Below are positions 8,531-17,583 of a stretch of DNA of 64,000 nt, piece by piece. The translations under genes and the position numbers were made by a program. Source of the stretch: Abyssibacter profundi (lineage in GTDB: Bacteria > Pseudomonadota > Gammaproteobacteria > Nevskiales > OUC007); assembly GCF_003151135.1 (NCBI RefSeq), contig NZ_QEQK01000004.1, forward strand, positions 62,001 through 126,000, in the 5' to 3' direction. The notes below the pieces were generated by a model that was not told where the DNA came from, did not search any database, and was given only the letters and a program-made list of their open reading frames with translations. How positions within the stretch are numbered: position 1 is the first letter of the stretch; every line of letters starts with the position of its first letter.

Positions 8531-9382
8531 TCACTCTTGCGAGTCAGGCTCGCGTTCCGGTGTGCGATTTTGTTGCTCGTAAAGCGATTCCAGCACATAA
8601 GACAAGCGGTCGCCCAGGTGTTTGTTGGCGGCGATTTCCATCGATCGCGCAACCTCAGACAGCACCCCTTGCTCCACTAATGGCCGAAGGCGCCAGACCA
8701 GCTCGGCCAGCTCGGGCACTTTGTCTGCTGGGGGTAGGCCCGGGCCGTATTTGTCGAAGCAGTGGCGTTCGACCAGCCGCACCATGTCTTCGCTGGCCGC
8801 CTCGACATTCGCACGCAGTTTGCGCACGACGCTGACCATGTCTTCGAACGGGATGCCTGCGGCCACCAGTTCGGCCGCGGCGTGGACGATTTTCGGGCTG
8901 GGCGCACGAAATTTTGCACCGGTCTGTTCCAGCAGGCCCAGGTCAGTGGCGATCATCAGCCACCTCGGGGAAAAGTGACCGCGGAACAGGCGCATCAGAT
9001 CTCCCAGCGAATAGGTTTGCGGGACTTCATCGGTCCATGGTGACGATACCGCGCGTTGCAGGCCCATGAGGTCGGCGATGTCGTGGCCGGCTTCCATGGC
9101 CTGGAATAGCTCGCCAATGCTCGTGAGCGTATAGCCCCGGCTAATCATCTCGCTGATGACCCGCAGTCGAGACAGGTGATCGTAGTTGTAGATGCTGACC
9201 CGGCCCCGGCGAATCGGAGGCGGGATTAAGCCCCGGTCCTGATAGGCCCGGATATTCCTCACGCTGGTGCCCGACAGTCGCGATAACTCACGGATGCGGT
9301 ATTCCGCGGGCTGGTCGCCTTGGGCGGCGGCTGCCTTGTCGGATGTGCTCATGGTGTCGTCCATCTGTGCTGTGCCCCCCAT
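8531..9382 (-). CDS. MerR family transcriptional regulator
   Basis: 283-residue regulator. The winged-helix MerR domain occupies about residues 25-95 (YRIRELSRLSGTSVRNIRAYQDRGLIPPPIRRGRVSIYN). After it come a helical linker and a large uncharacterised C-terminal domain of about 170 residues. No cysteine cluster of the metal-sensing type is visible, so an organic ligand is more likely than a metal. The frame has two in-frame Met codons (residues 7 and 11) and the true start may be internal. It is divergent from the PF10118-type protein across 143 bp (to the chosen ATG at 9526), which contains paired palindromes, and probably controls that gene and itself. Confidence 0.88.
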   Translation of the reverse strand: MGGTAQMDDTMSTSDKAAAAQGDQPAEYRIRELSRLSGTSVRNIRAYQDRGLIPPPIRRGRVSIYNYDHLSRLRVISEMISRGYTLTSIGELFQAMEAGHDIADLMGLQRAVSSPWTDEVPQTYSLGDLMRLFRGHFSPRWLMIATDLGLLEQTGAKFRAPSPKIVHAAAELVAAGIPFEDMVSVVRKLRANVEAASEDMVRLVERHCFDKYGPGLPPADKVPELAELVWRLRPLVEQGVLSEVARSMEIAANKHLGDRLSYVLESLYEQQNRTPEREPDSQE

Positions 9383-9425
9383 GCGGCAATGCGCCCCATC
9401 CTACAAGCCGGTCGAGGACGAGGGG

Positions 9426-9464
9426 TGATGACATCAATAGAGAGAATATTACATCAAGTGATGT
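9426..9464. promoter_or_regulatory. paired palindromes in the MerR/PF10118 divergent promoter
   Basis: Two related palindromes, TGATG-A-CATCA at 9426-9436 and ACATCA-AG-TGATGT at 9451-9464, share the half-site TGATG(T) with centres 26-27 bp apart. TTGACA hexamers follow at 9464-9469 and 9483-9488. This is a plausible operator for the adjacent MerR protein. The regulator-site pairing is inferred only from adjacency. Confidence 0.55.
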
Positions 9465-9525
9465 TGACATTGTGATCCAACGTTGACACCGTATGGTGAC
9501 ACTGACATCCATCGGAGCGTTAAAC

Positions 9526-10380
9526 ATGCTGCCCATTCGACGGGACTTCCGGTTCAATCTAGGTTCGCGAGATGTACTGAACTGGCACGAGCGCGGTCCG
9601 TACGTCACGCACTTCTTCAACACGCTGTCGGTGTTCTTCCCGGTCGGTGAGCGGTTCTTCATGCACGCGGTGCGGCACTACCGGGACCAGATCACCGATC
9701 CGGAACTGAAACAGGCAGTCACCGCATTCATCGGTCAGGAGGCCATGCACGGCCGCGAGCATGAGGCCTACAACGAGGCGGTCTCCGCTGCGGGCATGCC
9801 GGTTGAGGCCATGGAGGCCCGCGTGGATCGCCTGCTGGAATACATCAAGGCAAATCGACCAAAGTCGATGCAGCTGTCGGCGACCATCGCCCTGGAGCAT
9901 TTCACGGCCATCATGGCCGACAAGCTACTGGCCGACCCGAGCATCATGGGTGACTCCGATCCTGTCCTGACCAAGATCTGGAACTGGCATGCGCTGGAAG
10001 AAACCGAGCACAAGGCCGTGGCCTACGATGTGTGGGCGGCGGTCATGGAGCCAGGCACCAGTACCTACCTCAAGCGCAGCTTGGGGCTGGTGCTGGCTAC
10101 GGTCATCTTCTGGCCGTTGGTGGCCAATTTTCACTGGCGGATGGTCAAAGCCGACGCCACGCTGGAGCGCGGCTTGGTGGCGCGTGTGAAGGGCTATGTG
10201 GGCTTGGCGGATTTTTTGTTCCGTTCTCCGGGGGCGCTACGGAAGACCATTCCGGAATGGGTGGACTACTTCCGCCCCGGCTTCCATCCCTGGGATCACG
10301 ACAACAAGGCGTTTCTGGAGCAGTTGCCAGCCTTTGAAGCCGAGATGCAGCGCATGATGGAGGGGCCGAAGGCCGCCTAG
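9526..10380 (+). CDS. metal-dependent hydrolase-like protein (PF10118/COG3687 family), probable di-iron fold
   Basis: The frame is open from 9493, but I choose the ATG at 9526 (MLPIRRDFRF) because GGAG lies 8 bases upstream, giving 284 residues. The conserved metal-binding pattern is GQEAMHGREHEAYN, ALEHFTA and WHALEETEHKAVAYDVW, i.e. repeated E-x-x-H pairs as in ferritin-like di-iron proteins. The family is annotated as a predicted metal-dependent hydrolase, but no substrate is firmly known. A hydrophobic stretch near residues 190-210 suggests membrane association. A MerR regulator is divergent to it. Confidence 0.82.
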   Translation: MLPIRRDFRFNLGSRDVLNWHERGPYVTHFFNTLSVFFPVGERFFMHAVRHYRDQITDPELKQAVTAFIGQEAMHGREHEAYNEAVSAAGMPVEAMEARVDRLLEYIKANRPKSMQLSATIALEHFTAIMADKLLADPSIMGDSDPVLTKIWNWHALEETEHKAVAYDVWAAVMEPGTSTYLKRSLGLVLATVIFWPLVANFHWRMVKADATLERGLVARVKGYVGLADFLFRSPGALRKTIPEWVDYFRPGFHPWDHDNKAFLEQLPAFEAEMQRMMEGPKAA

Positions 10381-10406
10381 CGCGTCCACAACCCATGTTT
10401 TGCGAC

Positions 10407-10440
10407 AAGGCCGAAGCTGACGTTGGCTTCGGCCTTCGTT
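10407..10440 (+). terminator. terminator after the PF10118 gene
   Basis: Perfect 11-bp stem (AAGGCCGAAGC with GCTTCGGCCTT, 8-nt loop) ending in CGTTTG. It separates the upstream gene from the flavoprotein gene at 10522. Confidence 0.7.
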
Positions 10441-10521
10441 TGTTCGGAGCCTGGCTAGCGCAAACGCACTGCGGCCGGTTCACGCTAGACTTTCCGCGCC
10501 ATTTAACGACTGACTGAGATC

Positions 10522-11766
10522 ATGGACGAGACACAAAATCGACCAACAACGGTGATTGTTGGCGGCGGGCAGGCCGGCATTGAAGCTGCATTTGCACTGC
10601 GCCAAAACGGTTATGAAGGGCGGGTGCTCGTCTTTGGCGATGAGGACGAGCTGCCCTACCGGCGACCGCCGTTGTCCAAGGCGTATCTCGACGGGAGCAT
10701 GGCGCGTGAATCGCTGACAATCCGCAAGCCCGCCATGCTTGAGAAGGCGAATATCGAATGCAAGACCGGCCTGCGGGTGACTGCCATTGATCGGCAGGCT
10801 CGGCAGGTCACTTTGTCTGATGAAGCATCCGTCGGGTATGACGATCTCATCCTGGCGACTGGAGCCCGGGTTCGACGCCTGGGTGAACCAGCCGATGCGG
10901 CGGCCAACGTGCACTACATCCGCACGCTGGCTGACATCGACCGGCTCAAGCCTTCATTTGAGGCAGGGAAGCGGCTTCTGGTCGTGGGCGGTGGTTTCAT
11001 CGGACTGGAGGCGGCCGCGTCAGCCATCAAGGCGGGGCTGGATGTCACCGTCGTCGAGATGGGCGATCGATTGCTGCAGCGCGTGGTCGATGCCCCGATG
11101 TCGGCGTATTTTGAGCAGGCCCACTCGCGTCGCGGCGTCCAGGTGCTGACCGGTACCGGCATTGACGAATGGCAGGGAGCCGGACAGGTACAGTCGGTGA
11201 CATTAACCAATGGCAAGTGCTTACAGGTTGATGTGGTCGTGGTCGGTATCGGCGTGATCCCGGAGACGGAACTCGCGGATGCGGCTGGACTCACCGTCGA
11301 CAACGGGATTGTCGCGGATGCCTATTCCCGGACGAATGACCCGCACATCTATGCCGTGGGTGACTGTGCGAATCACGCGAACCGGTTTCTGGGCCACGCA
11401 GCCCGGCTTGAGTCGGTCCCAGCTGCCCAGGAGCAGGCCAGAACCGCGGCGCGCAGCATCTGTGGACAGGACGAGCCGCATGAAGCCGTGCCGTGGTTCT
11501 GGTCAGATCAGTTCGATTTGAAGTTGCAAATGGCCGGCCTATTGGGTGCACACGATCAAACCGTGTTACGTGGCACGCGGGATGAGGACTCATTTGTCGT
11601 TTTCTATCTGCAGGCCGGCATCATCGCTGCGGCGCATGCCGTCAATCGGCCGCGCGAGTTCGCCCAGATACGCAAGCTGATCGCGGCGCGTACCCCGGTC
11701 GACGGCGATAAGCTTGCCGACGAGGCTTGTGCGATTGCCGATGCTGCACAGGCAGCGGCCGCCTAG
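10522..11766 (+). CDS. FAD/NAD(P)-dependent oxidoreductase, ferredoxin/rubredoxin reductase type
   Basis: 414-residue two-dinucleotide-domain flavoprotein. The FAD fingerprint is VGGGQAGIEAA near residue 15, the NAD(P) fingerprint is VVGGGFIGLEAA near residue 157, and the second FAD motif is IYAVGDCANH near residue 275. The C-terminal WSDQFDLKLQMAG segment is typical of reductases that feed electrons to 2Fe-2S ferredoxins, putidaredoxin or rubredoxin for cytochrome P450s and dioxygenases. No redox partner is encoded nearby, so the acceptor is unknown. It has its own transcript, flanked by a terminator upstream and the tRNA promoter downstream. Confidence 0.9.
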   Translation: MDETQNRPTTVIVGGGQAGIEAAFALRQNGYEGRVLVFGDEDELPYRRPPLSKAYLDGSMARESLTIRKPAMLEKANIECKTGLRVTAIDRQARQVTLSDEASVGYDDLILATGARVRRLGEPADAAANVHYIRTLADIDRLKPSFEAGKRLLVVGGGFIGLEAAASAIKAGLDVTVVEMGDRLLQRVVDAPMSAYFEQAHSRRGVQVLTGTGIDEWQGAGQVQSVTLTNGKCLQVDVVVVGIGVIPETELADAAGLTVDNGIVADAYSRTNDPHIYAVGDCANHANRFLGHAARLESVPAAQEQARTAARSICGQDEPHEAVPWFWSDQFDLKLQMAGLLGAHDQTVLRGTRDEDSFVVFYLQAGIIAAAHAVNRPREFAQIRKLIAARTPVDGDKLADEACAIADAAQAAAA

Positions 11767-11838
11767 CGGGTCGCTTCCGGGGAGAAATCTGGAGCACGTG
11801 CCGTTGTTTTTGCGCGAACTCGCGGCAGAAGGAAGTGG

Positions 11839-11863
11839 TAAATCATTGAAATAAAATGATTTA
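11839..11863. repeat. AT-rich inverted repeat upstream of initiator tRNA promoter
   Basis: Perfect 9-bp arms (TAAATCATT and AATGATTTA) around a 7-nt centre, ending 11 bp upstream of the -35 box at 11875. It sits where an UP element or activator site would be. The role is not known. Confidence 0.45.
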
Positions 11864-11874
11864 CAAAGAATCCG

Positions 11875-11903
11875 TTGCAGGGCGGTAGGGAGGTCTGTAC
11901 TAT
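11875..11903 (+). promoter_or_regulatory. promoter of the initiator tRNA
   Basis: TTGCAG at 11875-11880, a 17-bp spacer, and TACTAT at 11898-11903. The start site would fall near 11910, a few bases before the mature tRNA 5' end at 11916. Confidence 0.65.
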
Positions 11904-11915
11904 GCGCCTCCCTGG

Positions 11916-11992
11916 TGCGGGGTGGAGCAGCCAGGCAGCTCGTCGGGCTCATAACCCGAAGGTCGCAGGTTCGAATCCTGCCCCCGCTACCA
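11916..11992 (+). tRNA. metY: initiator tRNA-fMet(CAT)
   Basis: 77-nt tRNA with CAT anticodon and the three G-C pairs (GGG/CCC) closing the anticodon stem, diagnostic for initiators. CCA is encoded. The first acceptor position is a mismatch as expected, but it is U1:U72 instead of the canonical C1:A72. It sits upstream of rimP-nusA-infB, the metY position in E. coli. Confidence 0.95.
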
Positions 11993-12002
11993 ATCTTCTT
12001 AA

Positions 12003-12028
12003 AAGCCTCGTCTCCGACGGGGCTTTTT
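12003..12028 (+). terminator. terminator after initiator tRNA
   Basis: Ten-bp stem with one G-U pair (AAGCCTCGTC / GACGGGGCTT, loop TCC) followed by TTT. It would end the tRNA transcript and require a separate promoter for rimP-nusA. Confidence 0.8.
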
Positions 12029-12158
12029 CGTATGTGCGACAGCAACTTGGGTCCGCACGATGAAGTGGTTTCCAGGTTGTTTGATGTTCCAGGTCTGGTT
12101 GTTCCTGGCTCGTGTGCAGCATTTGTGAGCGTTGGCGGGTCTTTACTGATTTGCCTCC

Positions 12159-12187
12159 TTGAGTGTAGGGGCGGTCATCCCTATAAT
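12159..12187 (+). promoter_or_regulatory. promoter of the rimP-nusA-infB leader
   Basis: TTGAGT at 12159-12164, a 17-bp spacer, and a perfect TATAAT at 12182-12187. Transcription would start near 12194, about 160 nt before rimP. Confidence 0.7.
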
Positions 12188-12193
12188 TCTGCG

Positions 12194-12340
12194 CCTCATG
12201 CGGGGCGTTTAGCCTGCACGTCGGGTGTCATCCGGTCTGTGCGGTAGACGTCTTTAAGTAACGTGTCGCGTGCTGCTCATGGTTTGGGGCGGCAGGCGAG
12301 CTGACCGAATAAGGGAGCCCCGACCGATCGGGGCTTTTTT
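12194..12340 (+). ncRNA. leader RNA ending in an intrinsic terminator before rimP (candidate attenuator)
   Basis: From the predicted start near 12194 the leader runs about 145 nt to a terminator: stem AGCCCCGA / TCGGGGCT with a 4-nt loop at 12316-12335, then a T-run. This terminator lies only 12-13 nt before the rimP start. All transcripts from 12194 must pass it to express rimP-nusA-infB-rbfA-truB. I see no leader peptide with a codon run and no recognisable riboswitch. Confidence 0.5.
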
Positions 12341-12352
12341 ATTCTTGAGGAT

Positions 12353-12808
12353 TTGAAAGCTTTGCAGCGAGATCTGACAGCACTGATTGAGCCCGTGGTC
12401 GAGTCCCTCGGCTATGAGCTTGTGTGGCTGCAACTGGCCGGCGGTGATGGTGAGCAAATCCTGCGGCTTTACATCGATCACGCGGACGGAATTGGTCTGG
12501 GTGATTGTGAACGTGTGAGTCGCGAGGTCAGTGCGCTCATGGACGTTGAAGACCCGATCTCGGGTCACTACACGCTGGAGGTGTCATCGCCAGGTCTCGA
12601 TCGGCCGTTGGTGAAGCCACAGCACTTCGATGCGTTCGTCGGCTGGGAGATCAAGCTTCGGCTGGTGGATAGCATCGAGGGACGCAAACGTTTTCGCGGC
12701 CAGTTGATGGCGCGAGACGACGAGACGATCGAAATGACAGTTGATGGTGAGCTGCACCGGTTTGCGTTGCGCGACATCGACACGGCACGGCTGGTGCCAG
12801 AGGAATAG
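12353..12808 (+). CDS. rimP: ribosome maturation factor RimP
   Basis: Needed for late 30S subunit assembly. The 151 residues contain the family signatures ESLGYELVWLQL, YIDHADGIGLGDCERVSREVSALMDVEDPI and YTLEVSSPGLDRPL. Translation must start at a non-ATG codon: TTG at 12353 (GAGG ends only 2 nt upstream) or TTG at 12362 (spacing 11). Alignment with E. coli RimP fits either. First gene of the rimP-nusA-infB-rbfA-truB block. Confidence 0.95.
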   Translation: MKALQRDLTALIEPVVESLGYELVWLQLAGGDGEQILRLYIDHADGIGLGDCERVSREVSALMDVEDPISGHYTLEVSSPGLDRPLVKPQHFDAFVGWEIKLRLVDSIEGRKRFRGQLMARDDETIEMTVDGELHRFALRDIDTARLVPEE

Positions 12809-12817
12809 GTCCTAGGA

Positions 12818-14371
12818 ATGGCGGGTGAAATGAACAAGAACGTACTGCTCGTAGTCGATGCGGTGTCCAACGAAAAGGGCGTCGAGAAGGACATCATTTT
12901 CGAAGCCATCGAAATGGCGCTGGCCTCGGCCACGCGTAAGAAACATATCGATGACATCGACGCCCGCGTCGAGGTCAATCGTCAGACTGGGGCCTACAAC
13001 ACCTTCCGCCGCTGGGAAGTCGTACCCGATGACGCGCCGACCGCTGAAGAAGCTGGCGAGGATCACGAGGGCCCGGTGTTCATCGCCGAGTCGCGCTCCA
13101 TTCGTTTGTCCGATGCGCAGCAGCAGTACGAAGGCATTGAAGTCGGCGACTATGTGGAAGAGCCGATGGAGTCCGTGGAGTTCGGCCGCATTGCCGCACA
13201 GGCTGCCAAGCAGGTCATCGTGCAGAAAGTGCGCGAGGCCGAGCGGGCACAGGTGGTCGAGGCCTACCAGGATCGAGTCGGCGAACTGATCACCGGTCTG
13301 GTCAAGCGCATGGAGCGCGGGGCCGTCATCATGGACTTGGGTGGCAACGCCGAAGCCATTATTCCGCGTGACCAGCTGATTCCACGTGAGCCGATGCGGC
13401 CTGGTGATCGCGTCCGCGGATTTCTTTATGACGTCCGGGCTGAGCCCCGCGGTCCGCAGTTGTTCGTGAGCCGCACGCGGCCGGAGTTTTTGATCGAACT
13501 TTTCCGTATGGAAGTTCCGGAAATCGGCCAGGGGCTGATCGACGTCAAGGGCGCGGCGCGCGATCCGGGGCTGCGGGCCAAGGTTGCCGTCCTGGCCAAG
13601 GACAAGCGAATCGACCCCGTTGGCGCCTGTGTGGGCATGCGCGGCTCACGTGTTCAAAGCGTGTCGAATGAACTCGGTGGCGAACGTGTGGATATCGTGT
13701 TGTGGGACGAGAATCCGGCGCAGTTCGTGATCAATGCCATGGCGCCTGCTGATGTTGCCTCCATCATCATGGATGAGGACTCGCATGCCATGGACGTGGC
13801 GGTGGACGGCGAAAAGCTGGCTCAGGCCATTGGTCGAGGTGGACAAAACGTGCGCCTGGCGTCCGAGCTGACAGGCTGGACGCTGAACGTCATGACCATC
13901 GAAGACGCAGAGAGCAAGGGTGAAGATGAGGCGGAGCGGCTGATCGGGTTGTTCCGCAACCAGCTTGATGTGGACGAAGAGGTCGCTGTCATCCTGGTCC
14001 AGGAAGGGTTTACCTCCATCGAGGAGATCGCTTATGTCCCGGCGGATGAGCTCACCCAGATCGAAGAGTTTGATGACGGGATTGCCGAGGAGCTGCGTAA
14101 CCGAGCACGCAACGTCCTGTTATCGCGCGCGATCGGTGGAGGCGAGGGTGACAAAGCCCAGCCTTCTGAAGATCTGGTTGCCCTGCCGGGCATGTCCGAG
14201 GTGGTGGCCTATGCGCTGGCCGCGGAAGGCTTCACCACCCGGGATGAGTTGGCCGACGCGGCAACAGACGAAATTTCAGGCCTGGGCGGTCTGACGGACG
14301 CCAAGGCGGCCGAATTGATTATGGCCGCCCGCGCCCATTGGTTTGAGGATGAGGAAGCGGCGGCGGAGTAA
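12818..14371 (+). CDS. nusA: transcription termination/antitermination factor NusA
   Basis: RNA polymerase-binding elongation factor of 517 residues. Domains in order: N-terminal polymerase-binding domain, S1 (about 130-200), KH1 and KH2 ([25 protein letters not shown] and the [15 protein letters not shown] loop), and two C-terminal acidic helix-hairpin-helix repeats typical of proteobacterial NusA. The ATG at 12818 follows rimP by 9 nt. An internal ATG at 12830 ([17 protein letters not shown]) aligns better with the E. coli start. Confidence 0.98.
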   Translation: MAGEMNKNVLLVVDAVSNEKGVEKDIIFEAIEMALASATRKKHIDDIDARVEVNRQTGAYNTFRRWEVVPDDAPTAEEAGEDHEGPVFIAESRSIRLSDAQQQYEGIEVGDYVEEPMESVEFGRIAAQAAKQVIVQKVREAERAQVVEAYQDRVGELITGLVKRMERGAVIMDLGGNAEAIIPRDQLIPREPMRPGDRVRGFLYDVRAEPRGPQLFVSRTRPEFLIELFRMEVPEIGQGLIDVKGAARDPGLRAKVAVLAKDKRIDPVGACVGMRGSRVQSVSNELGGERVDIVLWDENPAQFVINAMAPADVASIIMDEDSHAMDVAVDGEKLAQAIGRGGQNVRLASELTGWTLNVMTIEDAESKGEDEAERLIGLFRNQLDVDEEVAVILVQEGFTSIEEIAYVPADELTQIEEFDDGIAEELRNRARNVLLSRAIGGGEGDKAQPSEDLVALPGMSEVVAYALAAEGFTTRDELADAATDEISGLGGLTDAKAAELIMAARAHWFEDEEAAAE

Positions 14372-14423
14372 TTAAACCTGCCTGTTTGCGAACTGATCCA
14401 CGTATTGAATTGAGAGGACTCGA

Positions 14424-17180
14424 ATGGCTGAGATGACAGTCCAGGACCTGGCCAAGGAAGTCGGCATTGCTGTTGACGCACTGCTGACCAAACTTGCGGA
14501 TGCCGGGATCGACGCCACGAGCGCCGACGCCAAAATTTCCGACGAAGACAAGCTGACCCTGATTCGCCACCTCCGTGGCGGAACCAGCTCGGTCAAGCTT
14601 TCTGCACCCAGCGACAAACGCATTAGCGTTCCGTCGCGTAAACGCAGCCAGTTGAAGGTGAGCGGCCAACGCGGTTCGCCGGCTCGGACCGTGAACGTGG
14701 AGGTGCGCAAGCGGCGCACCTTCGTGCGTCGCGATCCTGCGGCCGAGGAACAGGCTCGCGAACAGGAAGCCGCCAAGCTGGCGGAGGAGAAGGCGCGCCT
14801 GGAGGCTGAAGAGGCCGCCAAGCAGGCTGCGGAAGCCAAGGCAGCCGCCGAGGCCGAAGCCGAAGCAGAGGCAAAAGCCAAGGCTGAGGCCGAGGCCGCC
14901 GCGGCCGTCGAAGCCGAACGCAAGGCTGCTGAGGAAGCTGAGAAGCAGCAGGCCGAAGCCGAAGCCGCAAAAGCCAAGGCGGAAGAGGAAGCGGCTAAGA
15001 AGGCGGCCGCCGAAGCTGAAGCCAAGCAGGCCGAGGCGCCCAAGGTTGAGGCTAAGGACGAGGCCAAGGAGGCTGAAAAGCCTGCAGACAGCAAGCCGGC
15101 CGATAAACCGGAAGACGCGCCAGCCGAGCCTGCCGGCCCCAAACGTCGTGTCATTGCCGACGAGCTGGCACGCGGTGAACTGGAGGCTGCACGCCGTCGT
15201 GCGGCTGAGAACCTGCGGCGTGCGTCCAAGGCACCGCCGCCGGCCCCGCCCCGTAACAAGGCTGAAGAAGAGCAGCGCCGTCGCGAGGAATTGCACGTCG
15301 CCAAGGGCAAGGCCGGTCGACGCCGCAAGTCGGGGCGCTCGCCGTCACGCGTTCGCGTCAAGACGGAGCATGGTTTTGCCAAGCCGACAGCACCGGTCGT
15401 ACGTGAGGTGGCAGTGCCGGAGGCCATTACGGTGGGCGAGCTGGCGCAGCGCATGGCTGTCAAGGCCACTGATCTCATCCGCGACATGATGAAGATGGGT
15501 GAAATGGCGACCATTAACCAGGTCCTGGATCAGGACACGGCCACGCTGCTGGTCGAGGAGATGGGGCACTCCGTCAAGCGTGTTAGCGAGGCGGACCGCG
15601 AAGAATCACTGATTCAGGGTGCGGTGGGTGAGTCGGATGACTCGATCACCAAACAGCCTCGTCCGCCGGTTGTGACCATCATGGGTCACGTCGATCACGG
15701 CAAGACGTCGCTATTGGATTACATCCGCAAGTCACGGGTCGCGTCTGGTGAGGCCGGGGGCATCACGCAGCACATCGGCGCCTATCATGTTGAAACCCCC
15801 AACGGGATCGTGACCTTCCTGGATACCCCAGGGCATGCCGCGTTTACCAAGATGCGTGCGCGCGGCGCGTCGTCGACCGATGTCGTGGTGCTCGTGGTGG
15901 CCGCTGACGATGGCGTCATGCCGCAGACCAAAGAGGCCATCGATCACGGTCGGGCCGCTGGTGTGCCGATGGTGGTTGCCGTCACGAAATGTGACAAGCC
16001 CGAAGCCGATCCCGAGCGCGTTCGCAATGAGCTGTCTCAGGAGCAGGTGATCCCCGAAGAATGGGGGGGTGAGTACCAGTTCATCAATGTGTCTGCGCAC
16101 TCGGGTGAGGGCGTCGACGCGCTGCTCGAAGCGATTCTGCTGCAGGCCGAAGTGCTGGAATTGAGCGCGCCGGTCGATGCACCAGCCAAGGGTGTTGTCG
16201 TGGAGTCCAGCCTTGAGAAAGGGCGCGGACCTGTGGCAACGGTTTTGGTGAAGGAAGGCACGCTGAGCAAGGGCGACGTCATTATTGCCGGCGCCAATTT
16301 TGGACGTGTGCGCGCCTTGTTTGACGAGAGCGGAAGCCAGGTTGATTCCATCGGCCCGTCCATGCCGGCCGAGGTGCTGGGTTTGTCCGGTACGCCGGAA
16401 GCCGGCGACGAGGTGCTTGCTGTTGCCGACGAGAAGAAGGCGCGCGAGCTGGTCGAGTTGCGTGAAGCCAAACAGCGCGAGAAGCGTCAGATGGATCTGG
16501 CCAAGGATCGTCGAAACGCGATGATGGCCAGCTTGTCCGAAGGCGGGCTCAAGCAGCTGGCCATCATGATCAAGGGTGATGTGCAGGGCAGCGTCGAGGC
16601 CTTGGCAGATGCCATTGCGAACATCCCGACCGAAGAAGTCTCGGTCAAGGTGGTGTCCTCCAATGTCGGTGGAATCAGCGAGTCCGATATCGATCTCGCC
16701 GCGGCGTCCAATGCCCTGGTGATTGGTTTCAACGTGCGAGCTGACGGTAAAGCCCGCAAGGCCGCACAGGAAGCCGGCGTGGATGTGCGCTACTACAGCG
16801 TGATCTACGACGTGATGGACGACATGCGCGACGCGGTCAGCGGTCTGCTGGGCACCGAGACCAAGGAACAAATCGTCGGTACCGCCGAGGTGCGCGACGT
16901 GTTCCAGGCCACCAAGTGGGGCAAGGTCGCAGGCTGTCTCGTGGTCGAGGGTCAGGTCCGCCGCGGACTGCCCATCCGCGTGTTGCGCGACAACGTCGTG
17001 ATCTACGAGGGCGAGCTGGAATCGCTGCGCCGGCATAAGGACGACGTGCAAAAGGTCGATGCCGGTACCGAATGCGGCATCGCGGTGAAGAACTACAACG
17101 ATGTGCGCCCAGGCGACAATATCGAGGTGTTCGAGCGCATCGAAGTCCAGCGTAAGGTTGCCGAGACGGCCGAGGCCTAG
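14424..17180 (+). CDS. infB: translation initiation factor IF-2
   Basis: GTPase that brings initiator tRNA to the 30S subunit. 918 residues. The N-terminal subdomain is followed by a long Ala/Glu/Lys-rich low-complexity linker (about residues 110-230). The G domain starts near residue 415 with P-loop [12 protein letters not shown], followed by DTPGHAAF (G3) and TKCDKPEAD (G4), then the beta-barrel and C-terminal fMet-tRNA-binding domains. Encoded 52 bp after nusA in the same operon. Confidence 0.98.
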   Translation: MAEMTVQDLAKEVGIAVDALLTKLADAGIDATSADAKISDEDKLTLIRHLRGGTSSVKLSAPSDKRISVPSRKRSQLKVSGQRGSPARTVNVEVRKRRTFVRRDPAAEEQAREQEAAKLAEEKARLEAEEAAKQAAEAKAAAEAEAEAEAKAKAEAEAAAAVEAERKAAEEAEKQQAEAEAAKAKAEEEAAKKAAAEAEAKQAEAPKVEAKDEAKEAEKPADSKPADKPEDAPAEPAGPKRRVIADELARGELEAARRRAAENLRRASKAPPPAPPRNKAEEEQRRREELHVAKGKAGRRRKSGRSPSRVRVKTEHGFAKPTAPVVREVAVPEAITVGELAQRMAVKATDLIRDMMKMGEMATINQVLDQDTATLLVEEMGHSVKRVSEADREESLIQGAVGESDDSITKQPRPPVVTIMGHVDHGKTSLLDYIRKSRVASGEAGGITQHIGAYHVETPNGIVTFLDTPGHAAFTKMRARGASSTDVVVLVVAADDGVMPQTKEAIDHGRAAGVPMVVAVTKCDKPEADPERVRNELSQEQVIPEEWGGEYQFINVSAHSGEGVDALLEAILLQAEVLELSAPVDAPAKGVVVESSLEKGRGPVATVLVKEGTLSKGDVIIAGANFGRVRALFDESGSQVDSIGPSMPAEVLGLSGTPEAGDEVLAVADEKKARELVELREAKQREKRQMDLAKDRRNAMMASLSEGGLKQLAIMIKGDVQGSVEALADAIANIPTEEVSVKVVSSNVGGISESDIDLAAASNALVIGFNVRADGKARKAAQEAGVDVRYYSVIYDVMDDMRDAVSGLLGTETKEQIVGTAEVRDVFQATKWGKVAGCLVVEGQVRRGLPIRVLRDNVVIYEGELESLRRHKDDVQKVDAGTECGIAVKNYNDVRPGDNIEVFERIEVQRKVAETAEA

Positions 17181-17203
17181 CGCCTCGGTCGACGGTTACA
17201 GCT

Positions 17204-17569
17204 GTGCCAAGAGAAGCGCCACGGTCCAGTCGGGTCGGATCACGCATTAAGCGTATTCTCGGCCAGGTCATTTCCATGGATGTCCGCGATCACCGTTTGG
17301 GTCTGGCGACGGTAACGGATGTCGAGGTCACCAAGGATTTGTCAGTTGCGCGCGTCTACATCAGCGCTCTGGGCGATCGCGCGGCCGCGGATCAGGCTGT
17401 GGAGGTGCTGAACGAGTCGGCGCCCTATCTTCGCCACCGGGTCGCCCAGGCAATGTCGCTGCGACACACGCCGTCGCTGCGTTTTATGCCCGATTACAGC
17501 CAGGCGGATAGTGACCGCATTCGTTCGCTGCTCAGTGACGATCACCAAACGCCGCCCGACGCGGACTAA
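17204..17569 (+). CDS. rbfA: 30S ribosome-binding factor RbfA
   Basis: KH-type cold-shock factor that binds immature 30S subunits. 121 residues with IKRILGQVISMDVRDHRLGLATVTDVEVTKDLSVARVYIS and the C-terminal LRHRVAQAMSLRHTPSLRFMPD. It starts at GTG 17204, 23 bp after infB. Confidence 0.96.
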   Translation: MPREAPRSSRVGSRIKRILGQVISMDVRDHRLGLATVTDVEVTKDLSVARVYISALGDRAAADQAVEVLNESAPYLRHRVAQAMSLRHTPSLRFMPDYSQADSDRIRSLLSDDHQTPPDAD

Positions 17570-17583
17570 GAGCCCGACGCTTC

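Noticed and set aside
7948-8835. Long reading frame (295 residues) with repeated protein units behind tRNA-Ser, and a similar one on the other strand
   Set aside because: It exists because the 174-bp repeat is a multiple of three and lacks stops. It has no ribosome site, begins inside the tRNA terminator region, and runs into the MerR gene.
15732-17051. 439-residue minus-strand frame inside infB
   Set aside because: Antisense shadow in a high-GC coding region. The His/Leu-rich composition is typical of reversed GTPase sequence, and there is no ribosome site.
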